Below, piece by piece: positions 1 through 10,585 of a stretch of 64,000 nt of DNA; within the stretch, counting starts at the first letter, position 1, and the number at the start of each line of letters is the position of its first letter. Both the position numbers and the translations under genes were made by a program. This DNA comes from Tribonema minus (lineage: Eukaryota; Sar; Xanthophyceae; Tribonematales; Tribonemataceae), in contig JAFCMP010000191.1 of the NCBI GenBank assembly GCA_017506865.1, positions 1 through 64,000 on the forward strand, written 5' to 3'. The notes beneath the pieces are model-generated. The model was given only the letters and a program-made list of their open reading frames with translations. It made no database searches and was not told the DNA's origin.

Positions 1-353
1 TTGAGCGCTGCTGTGAGCACCGTGCGCCATCCTCGGCTCCCTCCCGCGCGCCAGCTTCATGCTGATTCAGCTGCTCACGGCAGTGCGAAACAAATAAGGT
101 CGGATTTCTCGTTCGCTGCGCTGAACGCTGGGCACTGTTTGCTGAGCGCTGCTGCAGCTGGCGCTGTCAGACGTCGTGGAGCGCCCCGTGCTGCACGCGC
201 TGGCCGCGCTGGTGGCGCTTTTCACTGAGCGCTGCTGGCTCTGTTTGCTGAGCACGCAGTTGGCGCTGTTGTTGAGCGCTGCTGCTGGCGCTGTCGCTGA
301 GCGCTGCAGCTGGTGCTCACAGCGCTGCTGCTTCTGTTTGCTGAGCGCTGCAG
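1..353 (+). repeat. Intron with a tandem copy of the next exon's 5' edge
   Basis: This is the intron before the first visible reductase exon. Bases 154-216 nearly repeat 354-415 (the acceptor context, then the codons for LALSDVVERPVLHALAALVA). Between them lie degenerate GAGCGCTGCTGCTGGCGCTG-like words. The copy at 154 keeps a TGCAG acceptor but its frame soon fails, so I take the 354 copy as the real exon edge. A copied acceptor could allow alternative splicing. Confidence 0.6.
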
Positions 354-3300
354 CTGGCGCTGTCGGACGTCGTCGAGCGCCCCGTGCTGCACGCGCTCGC
401 CGCGCTGGTGGCGCGCATGCGCGGCGCGGCGCCGTCGCAGAACGGCGCCGGGAATGGCGCTCAGAACGGGCACGCGACAATCAGCAGCGGTTTCAAGAAC
501 GGCGCTGAGAACGGCTCCGGGAACGGTGCTGATGTGGTGGATCTACCGGCAGAGGCCGCCAAGCTGGACCCTTCCATATACCCCGCGCCCACGCGCAAGG
601 CCGGCTACTCTCGCTTCAGGTGCGTACTTCAAATTTGAAGTACATGTTCAAAGAGGCATAGAGGATCTTGGCAGCTGGGCTGTCTGTCGCCCTGCACGAG
701 ATCTGGTGCATGTATGAGTCGATGGCATGGCGTAACCAGCAGTGGTTTGCAGAGCGAGAGCTTTCTCACAGCGCAGCAATTACATCGGGGACCATTAAAC
801 ATGAGTGTATGTAGTATGAAAAACGAATCTGAAAATCGTAGAGCTCTAGGTGACAAGGGATGATTAGCCGCAAGTGCCTTCCATAGTATATGTTTTGCGT
901 TTCGAGGCTTGCCGAGGGCGGACGAGACGTAACTGCCGCAGCCGCCGCATTTCAGGGCGAGCACTGCTGCTGCTGCTCACCCCGCCCTGTCACTTCCACT
1001 TGCAGTCTCCAGCAGTGTCAGTCTCGATGCTGAGGTGCTGATGATGCGCAACTGCCACAAGGCGTTGCGCGCTTGACTTGCCGAGGTGGCATCTCCTTGC
1101 TTTCTATGCTAGCCTACCAGCTATGTACTTGTACTTTGCTGCAGCTACGCGCCTAGTCTTGCTGGTCGGCGCCAAGCATGGAGCGCTGCACACGCTGCTG
1201 CCTCTTGCAGACTCTTCGCAAAGACTTCACACTCTCACTCTTCAACGCCTGTCTCAACTGCCGCAAACCATTGTGCAGGGTGAGCGCTGCTGCCACAACG
1301 CCCACGCGCATGCTGCCGAGACGGACGTGCACCCGATTCATTCAATGACAAACGCTGCTGCCTCTCGCAGATGTTTCGCACAGACTTCACACTCTTTAAC
1401 GCCTGTTCCCCAACTGCCGCAACCGCTGTGCGCAGGGTGAGCGCTGCTGCCATTACGCTCGCGCGCTTGCCGCTGAGACGGGCGTGCAGCCGATTCATTC
1501 AATGACAAACGCTGCTGCCTCTCGCAGATGTTTCGCACAGACTTCACACTCTTTAACGTCTGTTCCCCAACTGCCGCAACCGCTGTGCGCAGGTTGAGCG
1601 CTGCTGCCATTATGTTTCGCACAGACTTCACACTCTTTAACGCCTGTTCCCCACTGCCGCAACCGCTGTGCGCAGGGTGAGCGCTGCTGCCATTACGCTC
1701 GCGCGCTTGCCGCTGAGACGGGCGTGCACCCAATTCACTCAGTGACACACGCTGCTGCCTCTCCCAGCCTCTTCGCAAAGACTTAACACTCTTCAACGCC
1801 TGTTTCCCAACTGCCGCAACCGCCGCTGTGCAGGGTGAGCGCTGCTGCTATAACGCCCGCGCGCGTGCTGCTGACGGGCGTCACTGGCTTCCTGGGTGCG
1901 CACATCCTGCACCACATGCTCATGGAGACTCAGGCAAGCGATACGTACTACCTACCGACGCTGTTGCACTTGGAAACCGAGTTCGATTATGTTGCTATGG
2001 CATTCAGGCAAATGAGATACGTCATCACAGTATTGGACACTCAGGCACGAGCTGCGTACTCACAGTGTTGCACTTGGAAACCGAGTTAAGTATTGTTGCT
2101 GTGGGCATTCAGGCAAGCGATTCGCACTGACCCACAACAACGTGCACTTGTTAACCGAGTTCACTTGTATTGCTGTGGACACTCAGGCGAGTGAAGCGTA
2201 TGCGATGCATGTTCACGGCATGGCACCTGCAACTCTGCACTTGACAGAGTTCACTCACGTTGCTGTTGACGTAGGCGAGTGACACTGAAGGACGGTGTTG
2301 CATTTGAAAACCGAGTTCACTCGTGTCGCTGTAGTAGTTTGCGGAAACAACCGCGCCAACGCATGTATGTATATATGCATGTAGGCATCCCGGCACCACC
2401 TGTGACGTGACCGGGTCGGGGCTGCCGTTGAATGTCACATGTCCTCAGCTTGTATCTGAAATGATCGCACTTTAAATATGATTGCGCTATGGCTGCGGAA
2501 GTGACAATGGCAAAATCTGATTGAATGTAGGCCAATGTAGACTCCACAATTGCACAAGAGCTGGAGTTAGCATCCAGCCCCCCCACCCCACCCCTCCACC
2601 ACCACCCTGTCACCTCTTACCACCAGCAGTGCTCAGCTCACGCTCGCCGCTGCTGACCCCCCCCCCCCCTTCCCCGCCTCCCCCGCCCCCACATGCCAGG
2701 TGGTCGCCGTCTACTGCATCGTGCGCGCGCGCGACGCGGAGCACGCCGCGCAGCGCATCGAGGCAGCGCTCAGGGCGCTGGGCCTGTGGAGCGCTGACGT
2801 CGCGGGGCACGTCGCCGAGTGCGTGGTGCCGATCGTCGGGGACCTCGCGCGCCCGCTGCTCGGCCTGCCGCTGCGCGACTTCCAGGCGCTCGCGGGCGAG
2901 CTTGACGCCATCATCCACGCCGGCGCCAAGGTACGGCTTGCACGCATGTCGTGTACTTCTATAGTTCAAGAAGTAGTTGTAGTGGCCGCGAAACGCTGCA
3001 GCTGCACGGCCTGTCGCTGCGCGATTTCCAGGCGCTCGCGGGCGAGCTCGACGCCATCATCCACGCCAGCGCCAAGGTACGTAGTCGCGTCTCTTACGCT
3101 GCGTTCGCGGCCTGCTGCTTACGTGCGCATGTTGTGTACTTCTGGAGTTGAAGTGGCCGCAAAGCGCTGCAGCTGCCCGGCCTGCCGCTGCGCAACTTCC
3201 AGGCGCGCTCGCGGGCGAGCTCGACGCCATCATCCACGCCGGCGCCAAGGTACGTACGCGGCCGCATCCCTGTCGCGCTGAGCGTCTGGGGTGCGCCCGC

Positions 3301-6300
3301 GGTGTATCGCCCGGCTGCGGCTTGAAGTTGCTGCGGTGTCGCCGCTGCGCGATGTGCAGGCGCTCTCGCGGGCGAGCTCGACGCCATCGTCCATGCAGGC
3401 GCCAAAGTGCGTAGGCGCATCCCTGTCGCGCTGCGCGTCTGGGGTGCACGAGTGGTGCGTCGCGCGTCTGCTGCTCGAAGTGCTGGTCTCTGTCAGAGAC
3501 ACTCCCCATCAACCGTCGCCGTTTCGTTGCTAGCGAATACCCACCCGCCATTCTGTAAATGCCCACTAACCCCTGCCTTCGCTCTCATATTTCCCAGAGC
3601 CTGGAGGCTGCCAACGTGCTCAGCATGCAATTTTTGCAGCTGTTCGCTGACACCTGGTCAACCTGTCACATTCCTGGTGAATGCCTACCAACCCCTCAGA
3701 TCGCCCCCCTACCAGGTCAACCTGGTGCGCCGTGCCAGGGCCTCAAGCCCCCCAGTGTGCTTGGCACTCTGTGCTTATCCCTGCTGCTTGCTGAACACGT
3801 GGTCACCCTGTCACCTTTTTTGGTGAATACCTGCTAACCCACCGACGTGAGGGTTGGATTAGGGTTAGGGTTAGGATTAGGGTTAGGTTACCCCCCCCCC
3901 CCCACAGGTCAAGGCAGCCAGTGTGCACACCTATAATACGAAACACACACTAACCCTTCATATTTCTGGAGTATCACTCTCATCCCCCCCCCCCCCCCCC
4001 TCTCCCCCCTTCCCAGGTCAATCTGGTGCGCCCCTACCAGAGCCTCAAGGCCGCCAACGTCCTCGGCACGCAGGAGGTGCTGCGCCTGGCCGTCACCAAC
4101 GGCTTTGCCACGCGCGTCAAGCCCGTGCACTACGTGTCCACCAATGGCGTCTTCCCGTTCGGCGCGGGCGCGCCGGCGCGGCGCCGCGAGGGCGATGATT
4201 TGTCCGAGATCTGGCCGCAGCTCACGGTGAGCGCTGCTGCTGCTGCAGTGAAATCGTAATCAAAGCAGTGCCACGAACTCTCAAATAATTGAATGTGCAC
4301 TCAGGAGAGTCAGATGGGTTCGTTTGTCGGAGCCATTGCAAGTGTTTACGTGTGTTGGGCGCCGCGAGGGCGATGATGTGTCGCAGATCTGGCCACAGCT
4401 CAGGTGAGCGCCGCTGAACGGTCTGAAGAAAAGGCGCTGTTGCGTATTTTACAGATGAAGATTATTCAAAAATATTTAAAACTTGGTCATTTGCGTCACA
4501 TCGCTCAACTTAAAGTGAGCAAGGCGCCGCGAGGGCAGCGATCTGTCGGAGATCTGGCCGCAGCTTACGGTGAGCGCTGCTGCAGAGGTGCTGCAGTGGA
4601 GTTGTAATCAAGTATGAAAACGAACTCTGCACTTAAGCAAGTCAGGTTGCTTCGTTTGCCGAAGACATGACAAGTGTTTTTGTATGTTGGGGTCGCGAGG
4701 GCGACGACCTGTTGGTGATCTGGCCGCAGCTCACGGTGAGCACTGCTGCATTGGAACCGTCATCAAAGTATGGACACGAACCCTTAATAGAAGTACAATC
4801 AGTCCCTGAAATCAGGAAAGTCAGATGGCGTCGTTTGCCGTAGATACTACGAGTGTTTTCGTATGTTGGGCGCCGCGAGGGCGGCGACCTGTTTGCGATC
4901 TGGCCACAGCTCAAGGTGAGCGCTGCTGAGCGCTGCTGAGTTCTCATTGCCCTTGTCGAGAAGACTTTGCTTTCGGAGCATCACCTCACCGGCTCCCCCC
5001 CACCCCCAATTCAACACAAACTCTCGGGATGGCTACGCGAGCCCGAGTGGGCCGTGGAGGCCATGTGCACGAATGCGCACTTATGGACACCCTCCGCTTT
5101 GTCACCATATTGCCCACTTTCAGAGCGCCACCTCAACCCCCCCTCCTCGCTCCTCCCCCCTCCCTTGCCTCAACACCGCTCTCAGGACGGCTATGCGCAG
5201 ACCAAGTGGGTCGCGGAGGCCATGTGCGCGGAGGCGCGGCGCCGCGGCCTGCCGCTGAGCATCCTGCGCTGCGGCAACATGGCGCCGTCGTCCGCCACGG
5301 GCGCGTGGAACGGCGCGGACTTCATGTACCTGGCGCTGCGCGCGTGCGCGCAGCTCGGCTGCGCGCCGGACGCCGCCGCGGGCTGGAAGGTGCGTCAACT
5401 TGAAGTTTTGATGCTGAGCGCAAGCTTGGGCCGTAGGTTCAACTTTCATAATGCACATCAAGGCTTCTTGCGGAGGGAGTACAGTCGTGCGGCGTGTACT
5501 TGGCGCTGTGCGCTGCGCGCCTGATGCGGCCGAGGGTTGGAAGGTGCGTCAACTTCAAGTCCCTAGTGTGAGGACAGACCGTGCCTGTAAGGTACAACTG
5601 TTGAACAAAAAGTACGCCTCTCGACTGTACACCTCGGGTCATGGACCATGTGAAGGTCTCAATGGGCGTCTTGGCTTGCAGGGAGGCGATGAAAGCATCG
5701 GCTTTCAAGTGCCCATGCATCGAAGGGGGCGTCGCCCCTCGCCATTTTTGTGAAGCAACTGTTCACGGCTTCTCCCTCTCACTTGCGCCGCCGCCGCTGC
5801 AGGTGGGCATGACTACGCCGCGTGCGCCATCGTGCACTGCGCTGCCTGCTCTACCTAGGCATGTTGCACATACATTGCGCTCAAGCGCATCTGGTCCGAC
5901 ATCTCTCTGTCGCAACTCGCACAGCTGATGCGCAGCGCATCAGCCGCACAATGGTGTCTGCTTACGGCTTGCCTGCATCGTTTGCGCCTTCCTTGTAAAC
6001 TGACCCGTGCCTTAATCTCGCACGATGCCATGATCGTTAACGAGTGATATAACAAGCAGATGCCTGCTGCATTTGATCGTGTCGTCTGCTGCAGGTCGAC
6101 ATGACGCCTGTGGATTATGCCGCGTGCGCCATCGGGCACTACGCTACCTGCTCTCTTTAGAAAGTGCGCATACCTTTCACTGAAGCGCTTACGGTCTGAC
6201 GTCCCTTGCAGTTTTACGACCAATGCATAGCGCGTCGGTCTCACGACGGTGTCTGTCCACGATTTATTTGCGCCGCCGCTGCAGGTGGACATGACGCCCA

Positions 6301-8547
6301 TCGACTACGCCGCGCGCGCCATCGTGCACTGCACTACCTGGAAAATGGTGCAAAACTTGCACGCAAGCGCTTTTGGTCTGACGTCCCTCGCAGTTTTACG
6401 ACCAATGCATAGCGCGTCGGTCTCACGATGGTGTCTGTCCACAATTTGTTTGCCTCACGTGTGCCGCTATCGCTGCAGGTGGACATGACGCCCGTGGACT
6501 ACGCCGCGCGCGCCATCGTGCACTGCGCCGTCACCGACCCCAGCAAGGCGCTGGGCAGGGTGCTGCACGTGCAGAACCCACAGGCCGCGGTGCCATTCGA
6601 GCAGGTCAGTTGCAATACAAAAACAGCACTCAGCACTAATGATGACATTGCTCAAGGCGAACCGCAGGCCGCAAGTGCGCTTCGAGCAGGGCAGCCGCAA
6701 CGCGCGAGCAGTGCTCGGCATCTCATCAGACGGCAACACTCCAGCGTTTCGCCTTTGCGTCAACGACCGCTCCGTGCGCCCTCGAGCTGCTGTCTCCGTT
6801 CATACGCTTTTGGGACTGTGCGCGCTTTATCGTGTGGCTTTACGTGTGTGCAGAAATTTCAGTTCTGCTGATGAGTCATGTTCAGCCCCCTCCACTAATT
6901 GCCGCTAGTCCTACCTTTTTCCTTGCATGCGAGGTTCATTATTGACAAGCATGTTGTCAATTTGTGCGGAAATTGCAGATAGTTCGGGTTAGGGTCAGGG
7001 TCATGGCCTATGAGTCATCGTGCAGCCCCCTCCCACAACTGTCGTTCGCGCTCCCTTACTTGTCGCATACAAGCTTCACTGTGAACGGGCACGGTGTCTA
7101 ATTTGCTGCCAAGCCGTCATCGTTCAGCCCTCTCTACCAACTGCTATCACTTCTGCCTCAGTTCTTGCACGCAAGATTCGTGATTGATGGGTGCGCTGTC
7201 AAACTAACTGCTGCAAATGCAGGTGCTGCAGTGGATGGAGGCCGCCTCCAAGGCGCCGCTAGAGCGCGTGCCACTCGCGGAGTTCAAGTCGCGTGTGACG
7301 GCAAATGCGGGCACCTCCGACACCCTCGCTCAGGTACACTACTCATGATTCATGCATATGAATATGATATTTCAACGTACTTCTATGAATTGTAGCCGCT
7401 GGAGCACATGATGCTTGCGGTTCAAGGCGCACCTCCGACAACCTCGCTCAGGTACACTATCCATGATTCATGCATATGAATTTCAACGTATGTGAATTCT
7501 GCGAGGACCTGTCTGTACACAGTGAACGCTGTGGCTGAGGAACAGCAAATTCGCTCAGGTACGGCCATCATTTCAGAGAACTTGGTAGTGTATCTTGTGC
7601 CAATGGCGTGTACTCTGCGCTACCCAACGATGCCACAAATCTTGCGACGCAGGTGCGGGCCTCAGTGAACGCTTGGCAATGCTTAGAAGCAGTCGCTAGC
7701 CTGAACACATCACAAAGCCATTTTCCAGGGCGCACAGTCGGACTTCGGGGTAGGGTCAGGACTCCGGGGTAGGGCCAGGCTTAGGCTCAGGGCTACGGTC
7801 AGCATCAATGCAGGCAGCTGTGATGCTCTCGCCGATACGGTCTTCTGCAGTGTACGCAAATGCACCGGGACTTACGGTACAGTCTGCAATGACGGCTGCA
7901 CCAGAACCACAGGTTTGCTTCTGGCCTCACGATGCCTTAGAGGCACTGCAACGCGAAGTACTCCGCGCACTCACAAACCATGAACTCAGGCAAGCGTTCA
8001 GGTGGGTGTGTGACCACATTTGCAGCTTCGCACCATGTGGCGCTTCACCCTAACGCTAACCCTAAACTGTAACATATGCTCGTTCCGTGGTCGGTTTGCA
8101 ATACTTGTACGGCGCTCCTGCACGGCGCCTGTTGCCGCCCATGGTCATAGCTCATAGCGCAGCGCTGCGCCCGCATGACGCAGCATAAGTTCAACACACA
8201 CCGGGCACTTGACATTGTCACCGATACTGAAGCATTTCCTCTGAAGTACTTCATGATTACCGGTATGACCACCACCACCTTCTCAAAAGCTTCTGCAATT
8301 GCTGAACCAAATACCCCCCGGCGGCTGCTGCGCGCTGCAGGTGGCGGCGGGCTTTGACAGCTTCGACCACTACCTGGCGGAGCCCGGCGATTTTGGCGGC
8401 GACGAACTGGCAGCAGCGCTCCAGGGCACCGGGCTAACGTGCCCGGCCGTAGACTCGGCGCTGGTGTCGACGTACGCGGCGACGCTTTTGGCCAACGCGA
8501 CCAGTGACGGCGACGGCGGCGGCGCAAACGGCACCGCGGCGCAGTAG
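354..8547 (+). CDS. Thioester-reductase C-terminal part of an NRPS-like / carboxylic-acid-reductase enzyme (5' partial)
   Basis: Eight exons: 354-619, 1834-1933, 2700-2930, 4017-4226, 5186-5389, 6479-6604, 7223-7333 and 8341-8547 (TAG stop). All phases agree and give 484 residues. Exon 1 starts with the last helix of a phosphopantetheine carrier domain (LALSDVVERPVLHALAALVA), then an N/G-rich linker, then LPAEAAKLDPSIYP, which is typical just before thioester-reductase domains. The Rossmann motif TGVTGFLGAH opens the extended-SDR reductase; later come IHAGAKVN, YVSTNGVF, the catalytic YxxxK as GYAQTKW, and LSILRCGN. In this family the domain uses NAD(P)H to release the carrier-bound thioester as an aldehyde or alcohol (Lys2, carboxylic-acid reductases, NRPS/PKS R domains). 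The adenylation or ketosynthase part lies left of the window, so the substrate cannot be told. Intron 2 has a GC donor. The family call is strong; the exact enzyme is open. Confidence 0.85.
1255..1833 (+). repeat. Tandem copies of exon 2 acceptor edge
   Basis: At least four degenerate copies (near 1250-1330, 1405-1490, 1570-1615 and 1650-1730) of the sequence that surrounds the true acceptor at 1833. Each has a CAACTGCCGCAACCGC...GTGCAG tract followed by GGTGAGCGCTGCTGCCATTACGC, which corresponds to the first codons of exon 2 (VSAAAITPA). Between them recur TTCGCACAGACTTCACACTC words. Confidence 0.75.
1934..2345 (+). repeat. Tandem copies of a GC splice donor (GC-AG intron)
   Basis: The phase-consistent end of exon 2 is ACTCAG followed by GCAAGC. 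No GT donor in this neighbourhood restores the frame to the next exon at 2700. Downstream, five degenerate copies of the donor edge occur (TTCAGGCAAATG, CTCAGGCACGAG, TTCAGGCAAGCG, CTCAGGCGAGTG, CGTAGGCGAGTG), separated by words such as TTGCACTTGGAAACCGAGTT. All keep GC, none GT. Confidence 0.7.
2985..3425 (+). repeat. Tandem copies of exon 3 donor edge
   Basis: Three degenerate copies (near 3010-3080, 3165-3255 and 3340-3412) of the last ~60 bases of exon 3. The encoded words LRDFQALAGELDAIIHA and AKV are still recognisable, and each copy still ends in CCAAG followed by a GTACG or GTGCG donor. The copies drift out of frame and include stops, so the donor at 2930 is chosen: only it joins in phase to the exon at 4017. 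Confidence 0.8.
3848..3890 (+). repeat. Interstitial telomere-like repeat (TTAGGG type)
   Basis: A run of imperfect TTAGGG units (GGATTAGGGTTAGGGTTAGG and so on) inside the intron before exon 4, ended by a poly-C tract. Similar words lie in other introns of the window. It marks intron sequence rather than a chromosome end, since genes continue on both sides. Confidence 0.75.
4235..4940 (+). repeat. Tandem copies of exon 4 donor edge
   Basis: Three to four copies (near 4355-4410, 4527-4580, 4688-4742 and 4868-4925) of the exon 4 end, GCCGCGAGGGCGATGATTTG...ATCTGGCCGCAGCTCACGGTGAGCGC. Units are about 160 bp and share intronic filler (AAGTCAG...CGTTTGCCG, GTGTTTTCGTATGTTGGG). The donor GTGAGC is kept in most copies. 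Confidence 0.8.
5010..5080 (+). repeat. Copy of exon 5 acceptor edge
   Basis: AACTCTCGGGATGGCTACGC...GTGGAGGCCATGTGCACG repeats the start of the exon at 5186 (CTCAG then GACGGCTATGCG...GCGGAGGCCATGTGCGCG) with drift. The copy has lost the AG, reading CTCGG instead of CTCAG. Confidence 0.65.
5490..5565 (+). repeat. Copy of exon 5 donor edge
   Basis: GCGCTGTGCGCTGCGCGCCTGATGCGGCCGAGGGTTGGAAGGTGCGTCAACTTCAAGT repeats the end of exon 5 and its GTGCGTCAACTT donor region at 5340-5400. The copy carries a stop (TGA) in the exon frame. Confidence 0.65.
5795..6345 (+). repeat. Tandem copies of exon 6 acceptor edge
   Basis: Three copies (near 5800-5850, 6090-6145 and 6280-6340) of the exon 6 start: CTGCAG, then GTGGACATGACGCCC...TAC, then GCCGCG...GCCATCGTGCACTGC. 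The last copy before the true exon is almost perfect over ~50 bases. The copies are followed by shared intron filler (GTCTGACGTCCCT...CAGTTTTACGACCAATGCATAGCG). The 6479 exon alone stays open into a proper donor. Confidence 0.8.
7415..7565 (+). repeat. Copies of exon 7 donor edge
   Basis: GGCGCACCTCCGACAACCTCGCTCAGGTACACTA at 7420-7458 repeats the end of exon 7 at 7305-7340 together with its GTACACT donor and the following ATTCATGCATATGAAT. A shorter relic (ATTCGCTCAGGTACGGCC) sits near 7550. Confidence 0.65.
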
Positions 8548-8775
8548 GCGCAGGCCTTTCGTGAGCCGCTGCGTTTCGAAGCCGTGCTGCGCGAAACGGT
8601 ATTGCGGCGCAGTGAGCTGGCAGTGGCGACGGCGGCGGCGGCGCAACTGGCGCCGCGGCGCAGTAGGCGCAGGCCTGTCGGGAGCTGCTGCGTTTCGAAG
8701 CCGCGTAGGCGGGGGGGGGGAGTTGGCAGCAGCTGCGCGAAACGGTATTGCGGCGCAGTGAGCTGGCCCTTCGGG
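8505..8775 (+). repeat. Tandem duplication over the stop codon and 3' end of the reductase gene
   Basis: A unit of about 130 bp holding GCGCAGTAGGCGCAGGCCT, TGCGTTTCGAAGCC, GCGCGAAACGGTATTGCGGC and GCAGTGAGCTGGC occurs twice (from ~8529 and from ~8659). The second copy has a GGGGGGGGGG insertion. The same kind of duplication seen inside the introns thus also affects the 3' end of the gene. Confidence 0.7.
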
Positions 8776-9749
8776 GCGCCCCGCCGCTCGTGTTGATGGT
8801 AAATAGGACGGGGCCCTCGAGCCGCGTTGCAAGAGTGGTTGTATGGGGGTTTTGTCCTGGGGGAATGGGGGGGGGGTAACGGCTTGCGTCTTATTGTGTC
8901 CTGTGGCATCTATGTGTCACCTAAATAGGCTAGGGAATGGTGAGCCCGCTAGGATGGATGCGCGTCATTTGGCAGCTGCCTGTACACCAGCCAGCTAGCT
9001 GCACACGATTGTGCAAACGGTCGCGCGCACACACACTACTTTTGCAGCGAGAGCTGACAGTTTCATTGTGAGACAGCGGAGCGACGGTCGTTCACATTTT
9101 CTGTGGCTCACTTGTGTCTGCGGTTTGGTAAGTGTCGTGTTGCGTAAGCATCAATATATTCAGGGACGACTCATGCACGGGATCCACAAGCGAGTGTACT
9201 GATTGTGCTGTTGCTTCTGTGTGGTCAAGCTTTGCTTTAAAGGAACATTGAAGCGCAGTTTGCCCGCAGGAGGGCCAGGGGCTCTGGGTACGCTGCGCTG
9301 TGCAAATGGCACACGCGCACAACAGATGCATTGAACAGTACTTGAGGTATCAGCATATACTTCAAAGTACTTGTACTTTTTATTAATTGTACTTCAAAGT
9401 ACTGATAAAATACAGGTCATACGCTAGAGATTCTACTGCAGCTGCGTGCACTTCTGCAGCAAGTGCCACAAGCAGTGCATACAATCTGTCAAGCTGGCTG
9501 ACTACACGTTGATGCTTGAAGAATTTGGCGCTCGAACTGTTTCTGAAGTGCATTCTTTTTTTGAACACCTCTACATCTTGACGATTTGACTGCCAGCAGC
9601 GCCCACATGGAAAATCACATTCAGTAGCGTCTGCATACATGGGTATACAAATTGGGGTGGTTGCGCGTCTCGTACAGCATCGTTTCCATGACAGCACAGC
9701 GCCTACAGAACAGCGGCTGCATCGTGCCATCTACGAGAAGGGAAGGAGG

Positions 9750-9809
<60 letters not shown>

Positions 9810-10585
9810 CGGTGCCCCCCCCCCCCCCCCCTCTCCCCCACGCCCTGCGCGCGCACGCAGCGTGTGGCCGGTGATTGGCATGCCTGCTGTCGCGGCGAGC
9901 GGGACCCTCGTGGCCAACACGCATGGTCAGCGAATGGCAGCAGCTCGGCATGCTCGGGAAGATCGGCTTCCAAGCGTATGAGCACTGCTGCTTCAGAGCT
10001 CGATGCGCGCGTGCCGTCGATCGCTGAACGGCGTGCGCACGGCGTATGAGCGCTGCTGTGCTAGGTCACACATATGAGCACTGCTACGCCGCCATGTCAC
10101 GCCTCAGTGCTCAGAGCATGCGCGCGCTTGAGCGCTGATGGCGTGCGCCCACGTTTGCTGGAGGGTCGCGCGCGGTGCGCAAAGAAGGCACTATCTGAGC
10201 ACCGCGATGCTGCAGCTCGTGGCACCAGGGTTCCGCAGAGAGATGCCACAGGCACTTGGCGGGACATAAACATCATAGTCTTGGCGCATTTTAGGGTGGC
10301 AGCATTGCACGCAGCGCTGTGAGGTACACACCACGCAGCAGCTTCACGGCGCTTGACAAGGACGTACGCAGCCTTTGTGCACGATTGACAATGCCGGACC
10401 TCTTTGAGCAGTATCAGAATGACATGTTGTTTACATGCAGCTGTGTCTTCACCTGGATGTGCGCGCCGTTGAACTTGCAAGTTGAACTTGCTGATTTCAT
10501 TTCACCTCCGAGGAACATACTTCTCATCGCCTGGAGTTTCTAGGTACGCTACTTGTGCTCAGATCTCTCTGAGATTTGATTTCAG
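8776..10585. other. Gene-free stretch
   Basis: No frame here has recognisable protein motifs, matched splice phases or coding-like third positions. The stretch contains a large homopolymer foldback (listed separately) and several TTTGAAGT/ACTTCAAAGTAC words near 9360-9410. Confidence 0.5.
9741..9831. repeat. Long poly-G tract followed by poly-C
   Basis: About 70 uninterrupted G from ~9740 are followed by CGGTG and about 15-16 C. The C run can pair back onto the G run, and the G run can form stacked G-quadruplexes. Such tracts are prone to length change and sequencing error, so the exact length may not be reliable. Confidence 0.85.

Noticed and set aside
3001-3420. Tandem copies of a reductase exon read as extra protein repeats
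   Set aside because: The copies shift frame and contain stops, and only the first donor joins in phase. They are intronic relics, not repeats in the protein.
8545-8800. Reading through the TAG of the reductase gene (possible TAG reassignment, given also the TAG at 10778)
   Set aside because: The reductase domain ends normally before the TAG, the downstream frame is explained by a tandem duplication, and none of the confident exons contains an internal TAG.
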